From NCBI GenBank assembly GCA_012064385.1, contig QRDG01000137.1, forward strand, positions 3,509,716 to 3,573,715: a stretch of 64,000 nt of DNA, written 5' to 3'. Source of the DNA: Puccinellia tenuiflora (lineage: Eukaryota; Streptophyta; Magnoliopsida; Poales; Poaceae). The translations under genes and the position numbers were made by a program. Below the pieces are notes generated by a model. It worked only from the letters and a program-made list of their open reading frames with translations. It had not been told where the DNA came from and ran no database searches. Below are positions 32,856 to 44,136 of the stretch, piece by piece. Position 1 is the stretch's first letter. Each line of letters opens with the position of its first letter.

Positions 32856-33945
32856 ATGACCTACAAGTGTAGGGAATCGTAACAGTATTATAGAGAAGTA
32901 TTTCAATCTAAATTTATTGATTCGATATAAGTGGAGCCAAAGAATATTTACAAGCCTTAGCAATTGAGTTGTCAATTCAGCCACACCTGGGTAAATACTT
33001 GTTTGGCATAATTTATTAGTAGCAACATCAATATGGTGGCAACAGTAATTTGACGGCAGTAGTGACAGTAAAATAATAACAACAAAAATAACAGTAACAA
33101 AGAAAATGATTAAAGAGAGCAACATAGCTAAAAACACGTTAGGAATGAGGATGGGTAAATGGACGTTGCATGGATAAGATCAATTATGTAATAGTTATAA
33201 CACAAGGCAAAGATAAATATAGCATCCAATTGATTAATCATATGTAGGCATGTCTTCCAAATATAGTCATGCGTGCTTGCAATAAGAACTTGCACAACAT
33301 ATTTTGTCTTACCCTCCCGTTTCTGTGCGGCCAATAAAAGAACTTAGAATAATTAAAAACTAATTTTACAAAGCACCGGAACAAAGCATTGACACTCAAT
33401 GAACATGTGTAATCCTCAAATTATAGTCTTCCCATTTGACATCCCATCATATTACTTGGGGTCGCCAGTTCCGAACACATACATGTGCATGCAACTTGTA
33501 GATATGATCCAAAGTATTAAGTATATTAATGAAAACTTAAAGTGTTCATATCTGAGATCAATGCACTCGGGCCCAATGTGACAAGCATTACCAATAGCAA
33601 AGTCGTAGCAACAATAATTCATGAACATATGGTACTAGGCATCAAGCCCTAAGAATTCTAACATCTATTGCATGATAAATCCCATCCAATCACATCCATA
33701 TGCCATGTGCCTACAACAAGGGATTGCACATGGACGGGGGAAACATGATGGCGTGGTGGAGATGCGTTGGTGATGACGACGGCGATGATTTACCCCCTCT
33801 CCGGAGGCCAAAACAACCTCCATATTATCCCTCCATGAGAGAATCGAGGTGTCGGTGGCTCCGTATCATGGAAGGGAAAAGTCTCTGAATATTAGGCCAT
33901 TTTGCATCGGGGAGAGGATATAGGCCGAATTGGGTCGAGTATTTT
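32856..33945 (-). mobile_element. Degenerate Gypsy LTR fragment
   Basis: The sequence begins 'taatgacctacaagtgtagg', runs through 'agttgtcaattcagccacacctgg', 'catgtcttccaaatatagtcat' and 'tttaccccctctccgg', and ends in 'cggtggctccgtatc' DNA. I recognise this reverse-oriented layout from long LTRs common in Triticeae genomes. Ends are eroded. It is absent from the other promoter copies, so it is an insertion. Confidence 0.6.
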
Positions 33946-33949
33946 GCCA

Positions 33950-34529
33950 GGTGATTTTTTTGCACGAGTGTTAAAATTTGGGCCAAGAGATTATTCTCTC
34001 TCTCAAGAAACGGTGTCTTTAAGTGAGTTACATAATATAATTTTCTCGTACAAGAAAATTTAAGTGGAAGCTACCAAAGTTTTGAATAAAACAATGACAG
34101 CTTACCAAGACATGTTCCTCTCTACCTAGCCCCTTGAAATTGTACTAGACTATCTCATCTACCAAGTACAACTTCATTCACTTGTTTCCAATTATTATTT
34201 TTTGGCCTATATATGGCTCGGGTGGTTCTACTCTCTTCTTATCATTTACCTATAATTGTCCAAGTCCAAATATTGTCATAGGGCATCGTCCTATTGACAT
34301 ATGTATATAGTTATAAGTGGTATCATCATGAACTTAGTCGTTTCTTTCATTTAGATCTTGGTTGGACTGGATCGTATATTTGGAATGAGCGGTACATGAT
34401 AGATAGCCAACCCGTTTAGTCTTTGACATATACTAGACAAGCATGAATTCGGTTAATTGTTCATCGGTTTGAGGCCACGGATATGTGGTCCATACACTCA
34501 TTAGATGGTCCAGCGGCCCACCTCACGCT
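33950..34529 (-). repeat. SOUL promoter/5'UTR, copy C proximal part
   Basis: It aligns with 24600-24865 and beyond ('aagagattattctctctctc', 'taccaagacatgttcctct', 'ctaccaagtacaac') and keeps a TATATAT core at 34208-34214 on -. It includes the empty site for the outer Helitron at 34244/34245. It is broken at 34530 by a LINE. Confidence 0.8.
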
Positions 34530-37500
34530 TTTTTTTTTTTCAAAAAGGGGGAAAAACACCCCAGCCTATGCATCCTCGGATGCACACAACCCTTTATTAA
34601 AATGTTCAATATTCAAAAGTTTACAGATCATAGGACGCAAATGGTCGATACATAAACCAACCAGTAGAAAAACTAGGCACATGACACCTAGACATATCCT
34701 AGTCTATTAATATGTTGCCAGGTAGCCTGACAGAAGATATCCCGAACGACCATCCGCAACCGTGTGCATCCAGTAGCCATAAGCTAGCGGCCGTTGATCC
34801 TCCGGGATAAGTAGGGACCAAAGTTGTATCCAGTGGGTAGCCGTATGAATAACCTGCAAGACATGAAAAGTTTTCTTTCTGTTAAATACAATATCATTTC
34901 TACAGTTTCATATGGCCCAACATAAAGCTGAAACTCCGATGCGAATGCGAGCTTTAGTTTTAATGTCTATCCCATTCAACCAATTGCCAAACATATTAGT
35001 AACACTAGATGGAGGGGGTATGTTGTATGTACTGTAAACAATACGCCATACTAGACGAACTAATGGGCATTTAATAAACAAATGATCCACAGTTTCTGGA
35101 GCGCCACAGAAAACACAATTCGTACAACCATTTCAATTACGTTTAGCCAAATTATCCTTTGTGAGAACAACTTTTTTATTAAGAAACCACATAAAAATCA
35201 TTATTTTTAAAGGGATCTTAAGTTTCAACAAGTATTTTGTAAGAAAGGTGTATGACCATTCATCATATCCATGTACATTGATTTAACCAAAAAAATACCA
35301 GAACTATTACGCCGCCACCACTACAAGAGAATTGGCCTGTAAAGACACTATTTTGGTCTTGTAGAGACACTTAAATTGCCTTTACATAGTTGTAGAGGCA
35401 TTTACCATAGTGTCTCAAAAGTGTCACTATGTGCAGTGTCTCTTAAACTATAGAGTCATATGGCAAAGTGTCTCTATGAGATAAGGTCACTTTGAAGAGA
35501 CACGAGGTTGTGTATCTACACACGTAGAGGCACTTCAAAGATACACTTGGTAAATGTATGTGTATGTATAGAGGCACTTACATGTGTCATTTTAGCTTGT
35601 CTCTAGAAATAAAAAGGCTAAGTGTCGAGACATATATAATGTCTCTTTTGAAAATGTAGAGGCACATTTTTATGCATCTTGTTCGTATCTTGCGATATCC
35701 GTATAATCAGAGACACATTGGCATGGCTATCATGTTGACATTTACTCTAAAAAAACACTATCAAGATTCAATAAATAATTAATACACACATTAGATATAT
35801 ATGATTATGACATAGGGACAAAAGATAATTGAATATTTATTCATAGAAAATGTCAATGAAGATACATCGAGGGTTCACTAAATGCTAATAAAAATATAAT
35901 GATCTTTTAAACATTTACACCAAACTGTGTGAGCTAGATGCCCATGAAAGAAAAACAAAAAACCACTACAGTTTGGAAATCCCCAAATGGCCGAGGCAGC
36001 TCATTTCCAGCATCCACTTCTCCTTTCCATTCATATAATGCCCTGAAGATACATAGCAGTGAAGCGAATAAATAACTACAGTCTAAAGGTACCAAAAATT
36101 ACAAGTCTGTTATTATACGCATAACCATGTAGACAATCCATGAAGAAGTTGAACCTGTAGCTTATGTTTAACACCACTCTTGCAATGTGTGTTAACATCA
36201 TCCAGTATTCCTTGATAAACATCATAAACTACAGATAGCACATTTATTATCCATCTGATATGTGATTAGATACGTAGAACAAGTGTGTCAGGATAAATAA
36301 ATTAGTGTTCTATCATATTTACTTCTCATAAACATGTAGTCGATGTGAAGAAATAATGAAAATGAACCAAAATAGATGAAAAGAAGTGGCCTAATGCAAC
36401 GAGAATTTTCTCTGAAGTATGTTGTGTGGTGTACGTCTCTCTAGGAGTATGCGTGTACCTTCATCAGGCCATGTATTGTATTTCACTTCGTTCAAGATGG
36501 GGCACCTGCAGCAAAAGCATACGAACATAACATCACAGACCCACCACACAAGTGATTACCAGCCGCTGAACCTCGTACTTGGCAAACACTAAGTCCCTAA
36601 GGTAGAAGATCGAGTAGAGAAAGTTTCTTACCCAACATACGCATCGGCACTTGATGCATCACCTAGGCTCCAGCGTGTGTTTCGTCTGTTCTGCATCAAA
36701 TGTGAAAATATAGAAGCGAGAGTATCAATGGGATCTAGCGCCAAAAAAAGAGCATCAATGGGAATATGGGATAGAAAAGGAAGGAGCTGACTAGAACCTG
36801 GCAAGACCGAGGACACGAGGACTTGGCTCCCTACCAGCAGAATGAACAGAGCCACTGACGTCGTCGACCATGTAGCCACCGGCAGACGAAGACATGTTCA
36901 CGTCGCAAATCCTAAACAGAGAAATAGCAGTCTGTGAATGATGAGGAGTATAGATGTTGACCGAGCTTAGGATCTAGTTGTTGGGGCTGACGCGAGGCTT
37001 TATGCTCTGGCGGCCGAATCGGCATGAAGGAAAGCTACCTGGCTCCGATACATGACAGTTCGAGGAAGGTCGTCGCCGCGGCCGCGGGTGGTCGGTCCTT
37101 CATTGTCAGATGATCCCCGATCTCTAGGGTAGGCAGCGGATACGTTTCAAAACCAGCTGCACAATACTGTGGGTGCTGACCAGAGGAGATTACATTGAGG
37201 CCAGATCTGCGATCCAAGGTGGTGAAGGCCACCGGCTATGGGAAATTGGGACGGTGTGGAGGATGAACTGCTGAGAGGGGAGAAGAATGGGTGGGTAGGT
37301 TGCGAGGCGAACGGGGTCGTGCAGTCGTGCGGGGATGGGTTGACGGGAGAAGATAAAAAAGGAGTGGGCACTTTCTGGGCCTACCTGCAGGGCTGCAGGG
37401 AAGGATGATTGTTTTCAACTACGGGCCAGTAAACCTTGCCGCGCGGTTTAAATTTTCAGCGAGGCCGCGCGCTTAAGTTTAGAAATAATTTTTCAGTCAC

Positions 37501-38540
37501 GCAAAGATTAATATGGTCTAAAGCCAATTTTATAATTAATTTTCGCCCACCCCAATTATTTTACTTCTATATAGTAATTTTTGTGAAATTTGTTGTGTTG
37601 TAGATAACTAAAGTTGCAACATATCATATCGTTGGACGGATATAGTCTGCAACTCTTATATATATGCGTATCCAGATATTATGTTTGTAACATACTCCCG
37701 AGGCTCCTAGATAACGGTCACTCGTGTCGTGCCGTGCGCATGATTTTCCGACAGCCCACATGTGTTGGTTCTTGTCAGAACAACGGGGAGATGTCTTTAC
37801 ATAGGTGTTAAGAGACACTATGAAGAGTGCATCAAAGGAGATGTCTATATTATTAAGATATTCTCAAGAATGTCTCTTATAATGCCTTTAGATGAAGGCT
37901 AAGAGACATTATGAAGAATGTCTCTAGTAGATGTCTCTACTGATAAAGCATTATCCAAAATGTCTCTCTTAATGCCTCTACGACAAATTGGATTAGGTTG
38001 TGAGAGACATAGGGGAGAGTGCCTCTATAAAAATGCCTCTACCGTATAGTTTTGTTGTAGTGCACACAAAGGTATCATCTTCGTCTGATAGTTGCACCAT
38101 CATCAACCTCCGACAAAGATGAATCCACTCATCCCATTTAACCCTGTCAGCACTCTCTTAAACTGGATGTTCGGGTGTTGAGTGGAAAGAACATCGGCAA
38201 CAGAGACGTTTCTCGTTGAACGATGTTATACAAGTTCGGATAGTGGTACTGCAGAGCAATATCTCCCAACCAAATATCCTCCCAAAACCGAGTAGAAACC
38301 CATTTCCGATCTTAAAGAAGCCGCTGTTAAAGAACTGATCCCTAACTCTCAGAAGGCCTTTCCAAAAGGGTGAATCATTAGGCTTAAGTTTTACCTCCGA
38401 CAAAGGTATGCTGGGAGAGATATTTTTTGCTCAAGATCTCTTGCCAGACCCCATTTCTGACAAAAGTTTAAAAAGCCATTTGCTTAATAAATGTTCATTC
38501 CTAATATCTAAAACCTCAACACCTAGACCACCATGATCCT
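34530..38540 (-). mobile_element. LINE 3' fragment (split by CACTA element)
   Basis: On - the order is a reverse-transcriptase C-terminal region (38066-38540: KDHGGLGVEVLDIRNEHLLS, then frameshifted sequence with KWDEWIHLCRRL) and a zinc-binding RT tail (34908-35318: CTNCVFCGAPETVDHLFIKC). It ends in an A-run (T-run at 34530-34540 on +). Several frameshifts and stops show it is dead. It is 5'-truncated and inserted in promoter copy C. The CACTA element at 35319-38062 divides it. Confidence 0.8.
35319..38062. mobile_element. CACTA (En/Spm) element, 2744 bp, non-autonomous
   Basis: CACTACAAGAGAATTGG at the left pairs with CACTACAACAAAACTAT (reverse complement) at the right, with a CAC duplication on both sides (35316-35318 and 38063-38065). 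Many sub-terminal repeats of AGAGACACTT/GTCTCT occur at 35340-35700 and 37800-38040, as CACTA transposases require. There is no transposase. A short minus frame near 36628-36879 has no recognised domain. Confidence 0.9.
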
Positions 38541-39110
38541 TTGCTAATCTTGAGATGTGGGATTGACCTCCTTATCTATTCGACGATCCTGCAGATGACA
38601 ATGCACTTGTGCACCTGGACTCTCAGTTGAGCTGAAAAAGAAACAAACTGCCTTGGCTACGATGCTATGTGGCACTTTTGAAAGAGAGAAGCAAGAGATG
38701 TATATGGAGAGGAGCAGGCTGCTGCGGCGTTAGCGAGAGATGATCTCTGCCTCGTGACAGAAGCAACAATGCCTTTCTTGCAATTTTATCTGTTAGCTGA
38801 CGTCGACTGACTGTACATGTTTCCTCTTCTAAATGAAAAAAAGTGGAGCTCTGCTGTTTGCAGTAAATAGTCCTAGGGTAAGCAAAGGAAGGGAAAGAGG
38901 GCTCTAGAACTCGAGATACTGCTCTATGAAATTTAACTTGACTCCAAGTCAGAGTGGTCGTGGGCATGCTTGTGGCAAAGCATGTGACAGAAATAATCAA
39001 GTAATTATGAGAAATTAGTTTGTAAAATAGCCACAATATCATGAATTATTTTTAACCATTTAATCTAGGAAAACAAACTCTTGTTTTATCTTCACACCAT
39101 GTTTTGATAT
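38541..39110 (-). repeat. SOUL upstream region, copy C distal part
   Basis: This resumes copy C after the LINE at 'ctaatcttgagatgtggg'. It aligns with 31590-32160 and with 40470-40856. No gene. Confidence 0.8.
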
Positions 39111-39850
39111 AACGAAAATTTGTTTCCAATTCTATTGAAATTTGAGATTTTCTGCATCGAATGAGGCTGCTTCCAGTAGTCGTGATGTTGGGAAATGAAT
39201 AATCAGCAGCTAGTATTAGGGATATGCAAGGGGAAAATGACACATAATTTCATAATTTCCAACCATGGACAGATATATAAAAATATAAGGTTGCAAAAGT
39301 TTCTCACATGCCATCAAAATTCAGTTGAGACGACCCATATCTTTGTCCATGGCTTTTATTGAACGAAATACTAAAACGTGGACATCTAGATTTGTTTTGA
39401 AGGAATTTCTAAAATGCGCAAACTCGAGAATTTTTTGAAGTTTAGGTCGCTTTTGTTCATTGATGTCCCTTCTGTGAAAATTTGGTCACTTTTTTGTTCG
39501 CACTAGACCACACTCATCACTTGGTCGACATCAGACGAACAAGACAGGATTTACAATAACAAGGCAAAGTGCACATTGGTCATTCCCACGATACAGTAGC
39601 AAGCGGGCAAGTTCTTGCTCATCGTACCACATCAAAGATAGGCCTTGTTATGGTCCTTTGACAGCGATGTTCAAGGCCACTGTCACGGCCTAACGGGTGT
39701 TCATAACAGTTATAGTTCATTTTCCTTCCATAGCTTCCACCATGCTGCTTGAGTTAGTACAAAAATTTGAACTACGGGTTTCACAGAACCGGTAATGAAC
39801 AACCCTAGCCACACCTGCTATCTGTTGCCAACTTGCTGGGCACCAACATT
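39111..39850. other. Unassigned spacer between promoter copies C and D
   Basis: There is no gene, no clear element termini, and no match seen to the other copies. Short minus frames at 39717-39902 have no recognisable content. Confidence 0.4.
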
Positions 39851-40856
39851 GGTCAGTTTTGAAAGCAAGTTTAAGTGGCAACCACCAAAGTTTTGAAAGC
39901 AAAATTGACCGCTTACCAAGACATGTACCTCTCTAACTAGCCCCTTTAAATTGTCCTAGAGTATCTCATCTACCAAGTACAACCTCGTTCACTTGTTTCA
40001 AGTACTTTTTGGCCTATATATATATATGGCTCGAGTGGTTCTCCTCTCTTTTCTTATCATTTTCCGACAACAGTCCAAGTCCAACTATGTTTGCCTCTTC
40101 ACAAAACTCTTACGATATTGGCATAGGGTAATGCTCTATTGACATCTTATATAGTTATTATAAGTGGTATCATCCTGAACTTAGTCGTTTCTTTCCTTTA
40201 CGTCTTGGTTGGGCTGGATAGTATATTTGGAATGAGCGGCATTGGGAAAGTACGTTGAACAATGCGTGTATTTCATGCAAAGTGGATGCGTCCTAATAGA
40301 TAGTCAATCCGTCTAGTCTTTGACATATACTACACAAGCATGAGTCTGGTTAGCTGGTGATCAGTTTGAACCCACATATAAGTCGTCCATATACGCACTA
40401 GCTAGTCCGGTGGCTAACCTCACACTACATTGACATTTCTTGGAGGTGGTTTGGTCCAATATCAGCACCTCTAATCTTGAGAAGTGGGATTGACCTCCTT
40501 ATCTATTCGACGATCATAGAGAAGACACTGCACTTGTGCTCCTGGAGTATCAGTTGAGCTGAAAATGAAACAAATGGTCTAGACTGCTACGCTGTGTGGC
40601 ACATTTCGACGGAGAGAAGCAAGATGTTTTATGTAGAGGAGTTGGCTGCCACTTCAGGTGCGACGTTAGTGAGAGATGATCTCAGCCTCGTGGCTGAAGC
40701 AACAATGTCTTTCCTTGCAAGTTTCTCTCTTAGCTGGCATCGACTGATTGTACATTTTCACACTTCTAATTAGAAAAAAACACAGAGCTGCTATTGTTTG
40801 TGGTCAAATAGTCCGGGGGGTAAACAAAGAAGGGGAAGGGGGCTTGAGATGCTACT
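39851..40856 (-). repeat. SOUL promoter, copy D
   Basis: This aligns continuously with copy A (24680-24865 joined to 31188-32005), including an extended TATATATATATA core at 40015-40027 and the Helitron empty site at 40059/40060. It is cut at 40856 by the Gypsy LTR. It is the most complete uninterrupted copy but lacks the leader next to the ATG. Confidence 0.85.
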
Positions 40857-42451
40857 TGATACGTGTCAAACGTATCTATAATTTTTTTATTGTTCCATGC
40901 TACTTATATGTCATTGTTACATGTTTTCATTACTTATTACATCATTTTTAGGCTTTTTGTCGGACTAACCTATTGACAAGATGCCCAGTGCCAGTTCCCT
41001 GTTTTTACTGTTTTCTATTTCAGAAAATTTACTTCGGAAAATATTCTCGGAATTGGACGAAACTTTTTGGAGATTTTTTGTTCAACGAGATAAAGACCTG
41101 GACCAAAGGGGAGACGGAGGGGCACCCAGGGGCCAGGGGCGACCCCTGGCCACGGCCCGAGGTGGGGCCGCGGGTGGGACCCTCCCCTGCCCCCTGTACG
41201 CCGCCTCGGCCTCCCTCGACACCTATAAAATCCCTTTTGACCTAAAATGTCGGGGGCGACGATTATTTTCCAGAAACACATCTTGACGCCGCCGCCACCT
41301 CGAACCCTAGTTCGGGGAGATTCTGAAGCTGCTCCCGGCACACTGCCGGAGGGGAGATCGATCCTGGAGGGCTCTACATCGCCATGCCTTCCACCGGGAT
41401 GAAGTGTGAGTAGTTCCACCTTGGACTACGGGTCCATGGCAGTAGCTAGATGGTTGTCTCTCTCCCTTGTGCTTCATGTTTATGGTCCTGTGAGCTGCCC
41501 TACATGATCAAGATCAACTATTTGTAATGCTAGATGATGTGTTTGTTGGGATCCGATGGATTATGAAGTTATGATCAGATTATGCATGATTCTTATATGT
41601 TAATTTATGTTCTTGCATGCTCTCCTATGTGTGTAGTTGCTTTGGCCATGTAATTGTGTGTGTCTCTAAGAGGGAGTATTTATGCTAGATAGTTGGTTCA
41701 TGCCCCCTTTTATGCCTGGGCACGAGTGACAGAAACGTCTAAGGACGAGGGTGTGCTGTTGCGACTAAGGGTAGAACAGCGATGCTTATGTCTACGTGAT
41801 TATAAATGTTGCTTACATCATACACTTTACTTAATGCAATTGTCTATTGCTTGCAACTTAATACCGATGGGTGACAGGCTGGATAGCGATCCCTATGTGG
41901 ACTTTTTAGACAAAGATGCAGTTGGATGGCGGTCTTTGTTCCTTGTTGTGATGCCTACATGAATATTACCATGAACATTCTGATATAGCTAGATTAAGTT
42001 TGTGTCATAATTCTGTCAATTGCCCAACTTTAATTTCTTTACCCTTCATATGAGTATTTTATTTATTGGAGAGACACAGCTAGTGAACCCATGGCCCCCA
42101 GTCCATCTTTTTACATTGTTTATAACCTCATTTACATGCTTTCCATCATATGTTACTCGCTGGTCCGTTTCCATAAATCATTTCACTACACTATACGTTT
42201 AACCGCTTTGTTTTCAGCAGACCGGGAAGATTGACAACCTTCCTGCCGTTGGGGGCAAATTAATTTTTTGAGTGTGTGCAGGTCCACATTCGTCACGGTT
42301 AAGCGCCAGAGACCATCGACGTTCACCTCGTTGTTTATTTAAAAGTCCTACTGGTTTGATTAAACCTTGGTTCTTCACTGAGAGAAAACTGCTATTTGCT
42401 ACATTCCACGCCTTCGCTTAGGGCACCACCCAACTTTGTCAGTCCTTATCA
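40857..42451 (+). repeat. Left LTR of outer Gypsy
   Basis: It begins TGATACGTGTCAAACG and ends near CCTTATCA, about 1595 bp. It is matched by 61138-62092, 62951-63062 and 63786-64000. A CACC-rich, CpG-rich block near 41100-41300 precedes 'cctataaaatccc', a likely LTR promoter TATA. Frames within it are not genes. Confidence 0.85.
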
Positions 42452-42775
42452 AGCAGTTTTCTGGTGCCGTTGCCGGAGACTTTGGAGCTGCAGCAAGGGG
42501 AGTCTCGCAAGCCCAATCATTTTATATTTTGTTGTCTTGCTTAGTTTACTTCTTGTTTTGCTTATTTACTTGTTTAAAAATTTTAAAACCCCAAAAAATT
42601 AGTGTAGTCTTTATTCCAGTTTTGTTTAGTTTTATTTTTCGCTTATTAGCTATGTTTCCTCTTAAGTTTGGTATGAAAGATATTACTGTAGGTAGTGGTT
42701 TAATCATTGGAAGAAGCAATATTGAAGAATTTATTAATCATGTTAATGGTTTAAGAAATTTTAATGAGAAACCTT

Positions 42776-43830
42776 TATCGGAGATTGTCCCCAGGAACTA
42801 GGGGTGTCTCCAAGGTATCGTGTAAGGGGCTGAACACGGAGTCAAACAATCCACAACGTGCTCCGGCGACGGCGCTCGTCAGGCTCGCTGCGGACGATAC
42901 TGCAGAGATTGACACAAGATATTACCCAGGTTCAGGGCCCTCTTGTGGAGGTAAAACCCCTACGTCCTGCTACGGTGTATTGCACTGCTTGGAGAGTTTT
43001 ACAGTACAAGGGGAGAGCTTGTCGAGCTCAAGGCGGCTAACAATGGCTAATTGCTAGTCTTTAGATCTAGGGTTTTTACTCTGGAATCTTGGAACCCCTT
43101 GCACAAGCGTGCCTCCCCTCCTTTTATAGGCGCCCTGGGCCTCTTCTGCCCAAACATTTGGGCGGGAAGGGCTACCACATGGCGACGAAGGAGGAGGCGC
43201 GGTGCACCGTAAAGGTGAGGTCTACCATAAAGGTAAAGATCGTGGACGCGGTCCACGGCAGGGGAACGGCGTCACCAAAGCTGAAAAGGGGCACCGACCA
43301 GCTGGACGGCGGGCTGGCGCTTGCCGAGGTGGGAGGTGGCCCACAGTGACGTCGTCCTTGGAGCGTAGCTGCAGACTGTTCCCTTGTCACCAAAGAGGCA
43401 ATACTCGTTGTCCGCTTTGCTTGGCTCCGCTTTGTTGACTGCTTTATACATGGAAACGGCAACTGCGGCGTTGTCGTCATCGCGCGTAGGCACGCGCGTC
43501 ACTCTGCACCCGGCGCAGAGCCCATGTGCGCTCTGCCGCGAGGGCGGAGACGGCTTCACGAGGAGGGCGCTTCGCGAGGCGAAAGGCCTCGCCAAGCCCT
43601 TCAGCTTGGTCCTTAGTAGAATTGTGGACGGCGTCGGAGACGCCTTGTCGAGGAGTGATTCCTCGCCAAGGGAAAGAACCCTTGGTGAGGAGAAAAACCC
43701 TTCGCGAGGGGAGAAAACCTCGCGAAGCTTGCCAGGCTTGGAGAGCCTGGTCCTTAGCGAAAATCATCCAAAGAATCTTGTGGGCCCTGGCAGGTCGGCC
43801 CGTGGTACCCTGGTTTCCACTGTGCCGACA
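42776..43830 (-). repeat. LTR (3' LTR in element orientation)
   Basis: It is 1055 bp. Compared by eye with 51143-52197 I find about 8 substitutions and no indel. One of them changes the terminal TG to TA at 42776-42777. Confidence 0.95.
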
Positions 43831-44136
43831 GTAGCCCCCGGGCCCGCGATGGGCACGCCGAGGCCCATGGACGAAGGCGAAGCGTCGAGGGGCCAAAGAT
43901 GCCTGACAGGGCCGCGACACGTGTCACGCAGCGGTTGCGCCCGCGGCCACGACCTCCTCGGCTCCAACGGGCGACGTGGTGGGGCCCGCCACGACTCGAG
44001 TGCTGGTCAATAAAGCCTGGGCGCGCATGCGGCGCCCATTACTTCTCCCGTAACTCCTCCGCACACTTCTCCCCACGCCTCCAAACTCTCCAGAGAACTC
44101 CAATCTCCAGAGCACTCTCCTTCTTCTCCGGCGACC

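Noticed and set aside
36628..36879. 83-residue ORF with a hydrophobic start inside the CACTA element
   Set aside because: It has no CACTA transposase or other domain, and a hydrophobic N-terminus alone is not enough.
41693..41962. 89-residue ORF in the left LTR
   Set aside because: The same region in the right LTR is not conserved as a frame; it is LTR sequence.
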